From contig NZ_BQHJ01000002.1 in assembly GCF_021603645.1 (NCBI RefSeq), forward strand, positions 62,001 to 126,000: a stretch of DNA of 64,000 nucleotides, given 5' to 3'. The first letter of the stretch is position 1. Each line of letters starts with the position of its first letter. The translations under genes were made by a program, and so were the position numbers. The DNA is from Pseudomonas pseudonitroreducens. GTDB lineage: Bacteria > Pseudomonadota > Gammaproteobacteria > Pseudomonadales > Pseudomonadaceae. The notes under the pieces are model-generated. The model worked only from the letters and a program-made list of their open reading frames with translations, searched no databases and was not told where the DNA came from. Shown here in pieces: positions 46,777 to 54,628 of this stretch.

Positions 46777-47681
46777 GCGGAAGCTCCCAGGTGGACGGCC
46801 TTGGCGGCGCGGCGGCTATAGAGGGCGAACGCGATCAGCGCGAGCAGCATGATCGCCAGCAGCAGGAACGACAGCGAACCGCCCAGCGGCCAGTTGCGAG
46901 CGGTGCCGAACTGCTGCTGGATCAGGTTGCCGATCATCAGCGTCTTGCCGCCGCCGAGGATGGCTGGGGTGATGAACGCGCCCAGGCTAGGCACGAACAC
47001 CAGCAGCGAGCCGGCAATCACGCCGGGCATGGACAGCGGCAGAATCACCCGGCGCAGCGCCTTCCAGCGATTCGCGCCAAGGTCGTAGGCGGCTTCGACC
47101 AGGCGCCAGTCGAGCTTCTCCAGCGTCGAGTAGATCGGCAGGATCATGAATGGCAGGAAGCTGTAGACCAGGCCGACGCAGACCGCGAAGTCGTTGTACA
47201 GCAGGGTGATGCCACCGGCCTGGGGGAACAGCGCGTTGACCGCCTGGGCGATCCAGCCGTGTTCGCGGAGGATGATCAGCCAGGCGTAGTTGCGGATCAG
47301 CAGGTTGGTCCAGAACGGAATGGTGATCAGCAGCACCATGAGGTTGCGCGAACGCTCGCTCAGGCTGGTCATCCACAGCGCCACCGGGAAGCCGAAGAGG
47401 AAGCACAGCAGCGTGGTGCCGCCAGCCTGGAACAGTGAACGCAGCAGCGCCTGGGCGTAGACCCAGTTGAGCTCCAGGTTGCCGTCGAAGTCTTCCTGGA
47501 AGAACAACTGCACGTAGCTCTGGATCTGCCAGTCGGCGTGCCAGTCGACGCCGCCATAGAGGTTGCGCGGCAACAGGCTGATGTAGCCCATGATCGCCAG
47601 CGGAATGGCGATCAGCCCGAGCAGCGTCAGCGCCACCGGGCTGAGCAGCAACAGGCGTCGGGTAGTGGGCGACTCCTTCAT
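46773..47681 (-). CDS. ABC transporter permease (PotB/PotH-like)
   Basis: The 302-aa membrane protein has about six hydrophobic segments (LLLLSPVALTLLGLIAIPLA first), a long periplasmic loop after the first helix, and the EAA loop EAAYDLGANRWKALRRVILP. It starts 2 bp after the ATPase gene stop and overlaps the next permease by 4 bp, so the transporter genes are tightly coupled. Confidence 0.92.
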   Translation of the reverse strand: MKESPTTRRLLLLSPVALTLLGLIAIPLAIMGYISLLPRNLYGGVDWHADWQIQSYVQLFFQEDFDGNLELNWVYAQALLRSLFQAGGTTLLCFLFGFPVALWMTSLSERSRNLMVLLITIPFWTNLLIRNYAWLIILREHGWIAQAVNALFPQAGGITLLYNDFAVCVGLVYSFLPFMILPIYSTLEKLDWRLVEAAYDLGANRWKALRRVILPLSMPGVIAGSLLVFVPSLGAFITPAILGGGKTLMIGNLIQQQFGTARNWPLGGSLSFLLLAIMLLALIAFALYSRRAAKAVHLGASA

Positions 47682-47683
47682 AC

Positions 47684-48754
47684 TCAGGCCTCCATCAGCA
47701 GGCAGGCCTGGGGCGGCAGGTGCACCGCCACGGCCTCGCCGACGTCGCGGGCGCGGCCGCCCTCGTTGCTCTCGCGCAGGGTGATCTGCGAGGCATCGGG
47801 CAGGCGGCAGCGATACAGCGTGGCGGTGCCGACGTACATCACCGTCTCGATCACCGCGCGCAGGTGGTGCGGCTGCGACGGGTCGACCAGCTTGGAACGT
47901 TCCGGGCGGAAGGCCAGCTGCACGCTGGCGCTGCTCAGACCTGCCGGCAGCTCACAGGGAATCTCTGCGGCCATGGCGTTGGGGTGGAAGCCGCCCTGGC
48001 GCATCTGCCCGGGGAGGAAATTGATGTCACCGATGAACTGCGCGACGAAGCGATGCGTCGGGCGTTCGTAAATCTCGTTGGGCGTGCCGATCTGCATGAT
48101 GTTGCCGTGGGACATCACGGCGATGCGGTCGGACAGGGTCAGCGCCTCCTCCTGGTCGTGGGTGACGAAGATGAAGGTGATGCCCGCCTCTTCCTGCACG
48201 CGCTTGAGCTCGACCTGCATTTCCTTGCGCAGCTTCAGGTCCAGGGCGGACAGTGGTTCGTCGAGCAGCAGGACCGAAGGCTTGGGCGCCAGCGCACGGG
48301 CCAGCGCCACGCGCTGCTGCTGGCCGCCGGAGAGTTCCGCCGGCTTGCGCCGGGCGAGGTGTTCCATCTGCACCAGCGCGAGCATTTCCTTCACCCGCTT
48401 CGGAATCTCCGAGCGCTGCAAGCCCTGCATCTCCAGGCCGAAGGCGATGTTCTCGCTCACCGACATGTGCGGGAACAGCGCGTAGCTCTGGAACACGGTG
48501 TTGATGCGGCGGCGGTACGGCGGCAGGTCGTTGACCCGCTCGCCGCCGACAAGGATGTCGCCGGAAGTGACGTTCTCGAACCCGGCGATGCTGCGCAGCA
48601 GCGTGGTCTTGCCGCAGCCGGACGGCCCCAGCAGGGTGAAGAATTCGTTATGGGCGATGTCGACCGACACTTCGTTGAGGGCGGGAGCGACGTTGGGATC
48701 ATCGGTGTAGCGCTTGCTGACCCGACGCACCTCGACTGACGACGAGTGATTCAT
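47684..48754 (-). CDS. ABC transporter ATPase (PotA/PotG-like)
   Basis: The 356-aa ATPase has Walker [11 protein letters not shown]-loop [11 protein letters not shown], signature LSGGQQQR, Walker [13 protein letters not shown], the H-loop [14 protein letters not shown] and a C-terminal TOBE-type domain (about 275-356) typical of polyamine and Fe3+ importers. As first gene of the seven-gene minus-strand operon it lies divergent from a GntR/FCD regulator. Confidence 0.93.
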   Translation of the reverse strand: MNHSSSVEVRRVSKRYTDDPNVAPALNEVSVDIAHNEFFTLLGPSGCGKTTLLRSIAGFENVTSGDILVGGERVNDLPPYRRRINTVFQSYALFPHMSVSENIAFGLEMQGLQRSEIPKRVKEMLALVQMEHLARRKPAELSGGQQQRVALARALAPKPSVLLLDEPLSALDLKLRKEMQVELKRVQEEAGITFIFVTHDQEEALTLSDRIAVMSHGNIMQIGTPNEIYERPTHRFVAQFIGDINFLPGQMRQGGFHPNAMAAEIPCELPAGLSSASVQLAFRPERSKLVDPSQPHHLRAVIETVMYVGTATLYRCRLPDASQITLRESNEGGRARDVGEAVAVHLPPQACLLMEA

Positions 48755-48894
48755 TTTGGTGCATTCCTCTTGTTTTTGTATGCAATATTTGAATGCAATC
48801 TAGAAATAGCTGATGTATTTTTCTTCTGCAACTGGTTTTGCACGGACGGTTTTGCGGCATCCTTTGAAGGGTCAAGCAAGAGGCGGAGTCGCTC
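48755..48894. promoter_or_regulatory. divergent control region of the ABC-amidohydrolase operon
   Basis: This AT-rich 140-bp spacer separates the operon from its GntR regulator. TGCATTC (48760-48766), TATGCAAT (48779-48786) and AATGCAAT (48792-48799) are repeated TGCAT/ATGCA elements; the first pairs as an inverted repeat with GAATGCA (48791-48797). They are candidate operators by position and symmetry. Confidence 0.5.
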
Positions 48895-49581
48895 ATGACG
48901 GAGAAGCACCCCGAATCCACGGTGGAACGCGTCTACCAAGGGGTTTACGAGGCGATCAGCAAGCGCAGCCTGCGCCCGGGCATGAAGCTCGGCGAGGCGG
49001 CATTGGCGGATTTGTTCAAGGTCAGCCGCACTTCGGTGCGCGCGGCGCTGAAACATCTGGAAGCGGATGGGCTGGTATCCAGCGCGCTCAACAAGGGTGC
49101 ATGGGTGTCATTACCCAGCGACGAGGAGATCCGCTCGCTGTTCGAAACACGGCGGCTGATCGAGATCGGCATCGTCAGCGAACTCTGCCGCCGCGCAGAC
49201 AGCGCGATCATCCAGGACCTGCGCGAGCACGTGGCGCTGGAAGAGGCGACCCATGACCATGACCACGCGCGGTTCGTCCACCTGTTGGGCGAATTCCACC
49301 TCAAGCTGGCGGCGGCACTGAACAACCCGGTGCTGCTGGATTTCTTCCGCAAGCTGATCGAGCGCGCCTCGCTCTACGCCACTACCCTGGACGACGACCA
49401 GCACGAAACCTGCCGCGGCAACGAGCACCAGAAGTTGATCGAGTACATCGAAGCGGGCAACCAGGCGGCGGCCATCGAGCTGACCTGCATGCACCTGAAC
49501 GCCATCGAGCAGGCGATCATCAAGGCAGCAGGGAACCTCAAGGCGGACTATCACCCGCTCAAGCATCTGATTGGTGGCTGA
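48895..49581 (+). CDS. GntR-family (FCD) transcriptional regulator
   Basis: The 228-aa regulator has the N-terminal winged helix (ERVYQGVYEAISKRSLRPGM, LGEAALADLFKVSRTSVRAA, LKHLEADGLVS) and an FCD domain with His-rich metal/ligand positions (THDHDHARFVHLLGEFHLKL, and RGNEHQKLIEYIEAG). Divergent from the ABC-transporter/amidohydrolase operon, it is its likely regulator, with the operon substrate or product as effector. The ATG at 48895 follows GAGGCGG. Confidence 0.9.
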   Translation: MTEKHPESTVERVYQGVYEAISKRSLRPGMKLGEAALADLFKVSRTSVRAALKHLEADGLVSSALNKGAWVSLPSDEEIRSLFETRRLIEIGIVSELCRRADSAIIQDLREHVALEEATHDHDHARFVHLLGEFHLKLAAALNNPVLLDFFRKLIERASLYATTLDDDQHETCRGNEHQKLIEYIEAGNQAAAIELTCMHLNAIEQAIIKAAGNLKADYHPLKHLIGG

Positions 49582-49602
49582 GTAACGCCATGCCGCTTTT
49601 GT

Positions 49603-49763
49603 GTAGGAGCGAGCTTGCTCGCGAACAGAAGCTCCAGGCCAACTCCAGCCCCAACGCTTCACCGAATAGTCCATCTCCGTAAAGGGCGAGGGAGAGGCTC
49701 TGCGAGGCAGCAAATTGCAGTGCCAACTGGGAGCGCTGGTTCGCGAGCAAGCTCGCTCCTACA
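49603..49763. repeat. Pseudomonas REP pair, widely spaced
   Basis: GTAGGAGCGAGCTTGCTCGC (49603-49622) and GCGAGCAAGCTCGCTCCTAC are about 115 bp apart, much wider than the other copies, between convergent gntR and the CobW gene. The interior includes GTAAAGGGCGAGGGAGAGG and holds no gene. Confidence 0.82.
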
Positions 49764-49768
49764 GAGAG

Positions 49769-49794
49769 CAAAACGCCCGGCATTGGCCGGGCGT
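49769..49794 (-). terminator. terminator after the CobW-family gene
   Basis: ACGCCCGGC and GCCGGGCGT form a 9-bp stem with a 4-nt loop, and TTTT follows on the minus strand, 7 bp after the stop. Confidence 0.82.
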
Positions 49795-49800
49795 CTGCTT

Positions 49801-50799
49801 TCAGGCGGTCGGGCCGCCCGTAATCCGGTCGAAGCCCCGGCGGATCTCCTCTTCGGGCAGGTTGTCACCGATGAAGACGATCACGCTCTCGCGCTGCTCG
49901 TTGCCCTTCCACTCGGTGTCCCAGTCGAACCCATAGAGCCGCAGCACACCCTGGAATACCAGGCGGCGTTCCTCCCCGGCGATGTTCAGCACGCCCTTGT
50001 AGCGCAGCAGCGAGTTGCCATGCCATTGCAGCAGGTCGTCCATGAACTCGCTGAGCCGCTCGATATCCAGTGGATTGTCGCTGCGCAGCACCAGCGTGGA
50101 GATGCGGTCGGTAGTGTCCGCCGCCGGTCGTACCGGGCGCAGCAGCGGGCGCAGGCCGACGTCGGCGTTGAGGTTGAAGCCGCGCACGTCGAGCAGGCGT
50201 TCCAGCTCGATGGCGCCGTGCTCCACCGCGTGGATTTCGGCGCGCCGATTGATGCGCTGCAGGCGCTCCACCAGGGCGTCGTATTGTTCCGGAGACACCA
50301 GGTCGCGCTTGCTCACCAGGATACGGTCACCGAAGCCGACCTGGGCCTGGGCGATGACTTCCTGCAGGTGACGGTCGGCGTTGGCGGCGTCCACCAGGGT
50401 GATGATGCCGTCGAGCAGATAACGCTCGCGCAGGGTCTCGTCAACGAAAAACGTCTGCGCCACCGGGGCCGGATCAGCCAGGCCGGTGCACTCGATCACC
50501 AGGCGGTCGAAATCCAGCTCGCCGTTGTCGCGGCGCTCCAGCAGGACGTAGAGCGCACGCTCGAGGTCGCTATTGATGGTGCAGCAGACGCAGCCGTTGG
50601 ACAGCGTCGTCACCTGTACCGCGTCGTCGCCGAGCAATTGGGCATCGATGGGCGTCTCGCTGAATTCGTTCTCGATCACGGCGATCTTCAGGCCGTGCTC
50701 GGCCTTGAGGATGTACTTGAGCAGGGTGGTCTTGCCGGCCCCGAGGAAACCGGTGAGAACAGTCACCGGAATCTGCGGCACGCTTGCGGAATCGGTCAT
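49801..50799 (-). CDS. CobW/YjiA-family GTPase
   Basis: CobW/COG0523 GTPases act in metal (Zn, Co) trafficking. The 332-aa product has Walker A TGFLGAGKTTLLKYIL, the metal-binding NGCVCCTINSDLE (CxCC), the switch ECTGLADP, the guanine motif SKRDL and a C-terminal CobW_C domain (GVLNIAGEERRLVFQGV). ATG 50799 is chosen over the longer frame to 50883, which runs into a terminator hairpin. It lies downstream of ybdD-cstA, as E. coli yjiA lies by yjiX-yjiY (btsT), so I call it YjiA-like. Physiological metal not known. Confidence 0.9.
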   Translation of the reverse strand: MTDSASVPQIPVTVLTGFLGAGKTTLLKYILKAEHGLKIAVIENEFSETPIDAQLLGDDAVQVTTLSNGCVCCTINSDLERALYVLLERRDNGELDFDRLVIECTGLADPAPVAQTFFVDETLRERYLLDGIITLVDAANADRHLQEVIAQAQVGFGDRILVSKRDLVSPEQYDALVERLQRINRRAEIHAVEHGAIELERLLDVRGFNLNADVGLRPLLRPVRPAADTTDRISTLVLRSDNPLDIERLSEFMDDLLQWHGNSLLRYKGVLNIAGEERRLVFQGVLRLYGFDWDTEWKGNEQRESVIVFIGDNLPEEEIRRGFDRITGGPTA

Positions 50800-50824
50800 G
50801 GGAACATCCAGGCAATCGGAAAAG

Positions 50825-50852
50825 AAAACGGGCTGCGATCGCTCGCAGCCCG
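50825..50852 (-). terminator. terminator between ybdD and the CobW-family gene
   Basis: CGGGCTGCGA and TCGCAGCCCG (50829-50852) form a perfect 10-bp stem with a TCGC loop, followed on the minus strand by TTTTCTTTT. It would end cstA-ybdD transcripts before the GTPase gene. Confidence 0.85.
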
Positions 50853-50886
50853 CAATTCCATTTATGAAACGTCGGCGAGGCAAGGC

Positions 50887-50946
50887 GCCAGTGGCGGGAA
50901 AAAGCGGAGTCTACTTCAGTAGACGAGCACTTTTCCCGCCGCTGGC
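50887..50946. repeat. long imperfect palindrome GCCAGTGGCGGGAAAA ... TTTTCCCGCCGCTGGC
   Basis: Outer arms GCCAG(T)GGCGGGAAAA and TTTTCCCGCC(G)CTGGC flank an inner perfect palindrome GTCTACT-TC-AGTAGAC. The result is a near-continuous 60-nt stem-loop between ybdD and the terminator. It resembles intergenic palindromes I recall from Pseudomonas genomes. Confidence 0.7.
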
Positions 50947-50981
50947 AACGCAGCATCGGCCACGCCGCCAGTTTCATCGTA

Positions 50982-51185
50982 TCAGCAGCAGCGGATCGGC
51001 CTTCCCTTGCCACCACCGTAGCGCGCTTCCTGGCGCTCGCGGAAGAACTCCTCGTAGGTCATCGGAGTCTTGTCCGGGTGCTTGTTCTGCATGTGCTGAA
51101 CGTAGGTGTCGTAATCGGGCATGCCGACCAGCATACGTGCGGCCTGTCCGAGATACTTACCCATGCGGCTGAGGTCATTGAACAT
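50982..51185 (-). CDS. ybdD: YbdD/YjiX family protein (DUF466)
   Basis: This 67-aa protein is the usual partner of CstA-type transporters; E. coli YbdD/YjiX accompany CstA and BtsT, and YbdD is reported to be needed for pyruvate uptake by BtsT. Seen are the family features [40 protein letters not shown] and a Cys-Cys C-terminus. It starts 12 bp after the cstA stop. Confidence 0.94.
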   Translation of the reverse strand: MFNDLSRMGKYLGQAARMLVGMPDYDTYVQHMQNKHPDKTPMTYEEFFRERQEARYGGGKGRPIRCC

Positions 51186-51197
51186 GGTGAACCTCCG

Positions 51198-53264
51198 TCA
51201 GGCGTCCGGGATCGGCTGGAACGGAGCCTCCTTGTCGGTGCGCTCCTTCTTGGTCCAGGCGCTGGCGCCTACCTTGATCGCGTACACCAGCACACTGAAC
51301 ACCACCAGCAGGAACAGCACGGTGAGGCCGGCGTTGATGTAGGCGTTCATCATCACGTGCTGCATCTGGCCGATGTCCTTGGCCGGGGCGATGATCTGCC
51401 CGGCGTCCAGGCCGGCGGAGTACTTCTTGCCCAGGGCGATGAAGCCCACGGCCGGGTTGCTGTCGAACAGCTTGATCAGGCCCGCGGTGGTGGTGCAGAT
51501 CAGCAGCCAGGCGGCCGGCAGGGCGGTCACCCAGACGTACTGCTGGCGCTTCATCTTGATCAGCACGACGGTGGCGAGCATCAGCGCGATACCGGCAAGC
51601 ATCTGGTTGGAGATGCCGAACAGCGGCCACAGCGTGTTGATGCCACCCAGCGGATCGACCACACCCTGGTACAGCAGCCAGCCCCACAGCGCGACGCAGC
51701 CGCCGGTGCCGACGATGTTGGCGGTCCAGGATTCGGTCTTCTTCAGCGCCGGGACGAAGTTGCCCAGCAGGTCCTGCAGCATGAAGCGCCCGGCACGGGT
51801 GCCGGCGTCCACCGCGGTGAGGATGAACAGCGCCTCGAAGAGGATCGCGAAGTGGTACCAGAAGGCCATGGTGTTCTCACCCGGCAGCACCTGGTGAAGG
51901 ATGTGCGCGATACCCACGGCGAGGGTCGGCGCACCACCGGCACGGGCCAGGATGGTGGTCTCGCCGATGTCCTTGGCGGTCTGGGCCAGCACTTCCGGGG
52001 TGATGCTGAAGCCCCAGCTGCTGACGGTCGCGGCCACCGCGGTGACGTCGGTGCCGACCACGGCCGGCGGGCTGTTCATGGCGAAGTAGATGCCCGGCTC
52101 GATGACCGAGGCAGCGACCATCGCCATGATGGCCACGAAGGACTCCATCAGCATGCCGCCGTAGCCGATATAACGGGCGTCCGGCTCGCGGTTGAGCAGC
52201 TTGGGCGTGGTGCCCGAGGAGATCAGCGCGTGGAAGCCGGACACGGCGCCACAGGCAATGGTGATGAAGAGGAACGGGAACAGGCCGCCCTTCCACACCG
52301 GACCGGTGCCGTCGGTGAACTGGGTCAGGGCCGGCATCTTCAGCTCCGGCGAGACGATCACGATGCCGATGGCCAGGGCGATGATGGTGCCGATCTTGAG
52401 GAAGGTCGACAGGTAGTCACGCGGCGCCAGCAGCAGCCACACCGGCAGCACCGAGGCGATGGCACCGTAGGCGATCAGCATCCAGACGATCTGCACGCCA
52501 TGGAAGGTGAATACCGGGGCCCACTCGGGGCTGGCGGCAATCTGGCCACCGAGCCAGATGGAACCCAGCAGCAGCACGATGCCGACCACGGAAATCTCGC
52601 CGATGCGGCCCGGGCGGATGTAGCGCATGTACACGCCCATGAACAGCGCGATCGGGATGGTCGCCAGTACCGTGAACATGCCCCACGGGCTTTCGGCCAG
52701 GGCCTTCACCACGATCAGCGCGAGCACCGCGAGGATGATGATCATGATCAGGAACGCGCCGAACAGAGCGATGGTCCCCGCCACCTGCCCCATTTCCTCG
52801 CGGACCAGTTCACCCAGCGAGCGCCCGTTGCGGCGGCTGGAGATGAACAGCACCATGAAATCCTGCACGGCGCCGGCCAGCACCACGCCGGCGATCAGCC
52901 AGAGCGTGCCGGGCAGGTAGCCCATCTGCGCCGCCAATACGGGACCGACCAGCGGGCCGGCGCCGGCGATGGCGGCGAAGTGGTGACCGAAGAGGATGTG
53001 CTTGTTGGTCGGGACGTAGTCCAGGCCGTCGTTGTTGAGGACCGCGGGGGTCGCTCGGTTGGGGTCCAGTTGCATCACCTTGGTGGCGATGAACAGGCTG
53101 TAGTAGCGGTAGGCGACCATATAGATGGCGACGGCCGCGACGACGATCCACAGTGCGTTGATGGCTTCGCCGCGGCGTAGCGCCACGACTCCCAAGGCAA
53201 ATGCACCAACTATCGCCACCGCCAGCCAGGCGAGGTGACGTAGCAGGCTGTTGTTATTGTTCAT
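51198..53264 (-). CDS. cstA: carbon starvation protein CstA (pyruvate/peptide transporter)
   Basis: CstA is a large inner-membrane protein induced in carbon starvation and linked to peptide and pyruvate uptake. The 688-aa chain has about 16-18 hydrophobic segments, with conserved NKHILFGHHFAAIAGAGPLV, VGPVLAAQMGYLPG, ISSGTTPKLL and the late FGISNQMLAGIALML. It begins the cstA-ybdD transcript, with the CobW gene beyond a terminator. A TAGAAT -10-like element lies about 55 bp upstream. Confidence 0.96.
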   Translation of the reverse strand: MNNNNSLLRHLAWLAVAIVGAFALGVVALRRGEAINALWIVVAAVAIYMVAYRYYSLFIATKVMQLDPNRATPAVLNNDGLDYVPTNKHILFGHHFAAIAGAGPLVGPVLAAQMGYLPGTLWLIAGVVLAGAVQDFMVLFISSRRNGRSLGELVREEMGQVAGTIALFGAFLIMIIILAVLALIVVKALAESPWGMFTVLATIPIALFMGVYMRYIRPGRIGEISVVGIVLLLGSIWLGGQIAASPEWAPVFTFHGVQIVWMLIAYGAIASVLPVWLLLAPRDYLSTFLKIGTIIALAIGIVIVSPELKMPALTQFTDGTGPVWKGGLFPFLFITIACGAVSGFHALISSGTTPKLLNREPDARYIGYGGMLMESFVAIMAMVAASVIEPGIYFAMNSPPAVVGTDVTAVAATVSSWGFSITPEVLAQTAKDIGETTILARAGGAPTLAVGIAHILHQVLPGENTMAFWYHFAILFEALFILTAVDAGTRAGRFMLQDLLGNFVPALKKTESWTANIVGTGGCVALWGWLLYQGVVDPLGGINTLWPLFGISNQMLAGIALMLATVVLIKMKRQQYVWVTALPAAWLLICTTTAGLIKLFDSNPAVGFIALGKKYSAGLDAGQIIAPAKDIGQMQHVMMNAYINAGLTVLFLLVVFSVLVYAIKVGASAWTKKERTDKEAPFQPIPDA

Positions 53265-53408
53265 AGCGAGGCTTCCGACAGTTTGAAGGCGAGAATTCGC
53301 AGAAAAATTCTAGTCTTTTCCAGCGACCCATTCATACGACCTTAGTCTAGAGCGGTTACGCGCTTATTGCCGGAGGTCAACGCGTTCCGACCCTGGGGTC
53401 AGGAAATG

Positions 53409-53433
53409 AAAAGGCCCGCTTGTGGCGGGCCTA
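53409..53433 (-). terminator. terminator after the DUF3015 gene
   Basis: AGGCCCGC and GCGGGCCT form an 8-bp stem around a 5-nt loop, followed on the minus strand by TTTTC, 20 bp after the stop. Confidence 0.8.
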
Positions 53434-53452
53434 TTCATGCTGCGACAGATCG

Positions 53453-53965
53453 TCAGGCAGGCTGTTTGGCGTACTGCGCCAGCGTCTGGTCACGGCTCAT
53501 CACCGCCAGGGTGTTGTTCAGCACCTGCTCGCCGGTGGTGTCCTTGGAGGTGAAGATCTCACCGAAATGCTGCTGGGTGACCTGTGCGAAATGCGCGCGA
53601 TCCTGGGTTGGAATGCCGAGCAGGACGGCGTAGGCATCCAGTGCTTCACCATGCCCCTGCGCCATGTTCTCGGCGATGTTGTCGAGCATGCCATTCATGG
53701 CGAAGATCGAGCGGCCGCCGTAAGTGATGCGCTGATTGGCGTCGCAACCGTTGGTCCCCGAAGTCAGGCCGAAGGTGGCATTGCCCGAAGTACCGTTGGT
53801 GGTGGTGGCCAGCAGATGCGGGAACAGGCCGCGCTGACCGTCGAAGGCCATGTTGCCCCAGCCGCAGCCCTTGCCGCTCTGCCCTGCTTCGTCAGCTTGC
53901 GCCAGCAGGCTGGCGGCGCTAAGCACTCCAATGATCAAACCCTTGCTCACGAGCTTCTTATCCAT
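53453..53965 (-). CDS. DUF3015 family periplasmic protein
   Basis: The 170-aa product has a signal peptide (LIIGVLSAASLLAQA, cleavage before DEAGQ) and the DUF3015 pattern: GCGWGNMAFDGQRGLFPHLL, ATTTNGTSGNATFGLTSGTN, GCDANQR and AMNGMLDNIAENMAQGHGEA. The ATG at 53965 follows GGAG by 8 nt; a GTG at 53974 is less likely. Function unknown; the family is common in Pseudomonas, here beside cstA and a PilZ gene, as in PAO1 (PA4606-PA4608). Confidence 0.88.
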   Translation of the reverse strand: MDKKLVSKGLIIGVLSAASLLAQADEAGQSGKGCGWGNMAFDGQRGLFPHLLATTTNGTSGNATFGLTSGTNGCDANQRITYGGRSIFAMNGMLDNIAENMAQGHGEALDAYAVLLGIPTQDRAHFAQVTQQHFGEIFTSKDTTGEQVLNNTLAVMSRDQTLAQYAKQPA

Positions 53966-54145
53966 GTTCTGCACTCCGCAGTTGGTATTGGATTAACGCT
54001 CATGGAGCTTTGGCGAGGGCTGGCACCCTGTCAAACCGGCGTGGGATGTGTCTGACGGACGAAACCTCGGCAATCGACGTGCGACGCGTTTCCCGTGGCT
54101 TCTGTCTATAGTGAGGCAAAGCGGAAACGGCCGGAGAGCCACGAT

Positions 54146-54514
54146 ATGACTGACGATCACGACGAGCGCCGGCGCTTCCAGCGCATTGCCTTCGACGCCG
54201 GCACGGAGATCAGCCAGGGCGACCAGCGCTGGAAGGTGACGCTGCTGGACCTGTCTCTGCAGGGGCTGCTGGTGCAACGCCCGGAGCACTGGAACATAGT
54301 TGCCGCGGAGCCGGTGCAGGTGCGCATCTACCTGGGCTTCGACGTCAACGTCTATATGGAGGCCGATCTCGCCTGGGAGCGTGAGGGCCTGCTGGGCTTC
54401 AACTGCCGGCACATCGACCTGGATTCGATCAGCCACCTGCGCCGCCTGGTCGAACTGAACCTGGGCGACGAGTCGCTGCTGGAGCGGGAGCTGACGTTGC
54501 TCAGCGAGCACTGA
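54146..54514 (+). CDS. mapZ: PilZ-domain c-di-GMP-binding protein (MapZ/PA4608-like)
   Basis: P. aeruginosa MapZ (PA4608) binds c-di-GMP and inhibits the chemotaxis methyltransferase CheR1, affecting flagellar switching. The 122-aa product has the c-di-GMP motifs RRRFQR (RxxxR type) near residue 8 and a DLSLQGLLV (D/NxSxxG type) motif, with the C-terminal helix [23 protein letters not shown] 54146 follows GGAGAG; a -10 (TATAGT, 54107-54112) lies upstream. It is divergent from the DUF3015 gene. Partner CheR is not encoded in the window. Confidence 0.88.
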   Translation: MTDDHDERRRFQRIAFDAGTEISQGDQRWKVTLLDLSLQGLLVQRPEHWNIVAAEPVQVRIYLGFDVNVYMEADLAWEREGLLGFNCRHIDLDSISHLRRLVELNLGDESLLERELTLLSEH

Positions 54515-54530
54515 ACGACCGTGCCAACGT

Positions 54531-54606
54531 CGCGCGATCGCGGACGGAGCCCGCTCCTACACCAAGGTTGGCATTTTCGTAGGAGCGGACTTTGTCAGCG
54601 ATCGCC
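54531..54606. repeat. variant Pseudomonas palindrome (CGCGATCGCGGAC... type)
   Basis: TCGCGGACGGAGCCCGCTCCTAC and its inverse-like GTAGGAGCGGACTTTGTCAGCGATCGC flank about 15 bp between convergent mapZ and radA. It is related to, but distinct from, the GAGCGAGCTTGCTCGC copies. Confidence 0.7.
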
Positions 54607-54628
54607 TATCACCAACGCCGAAGCGAAT

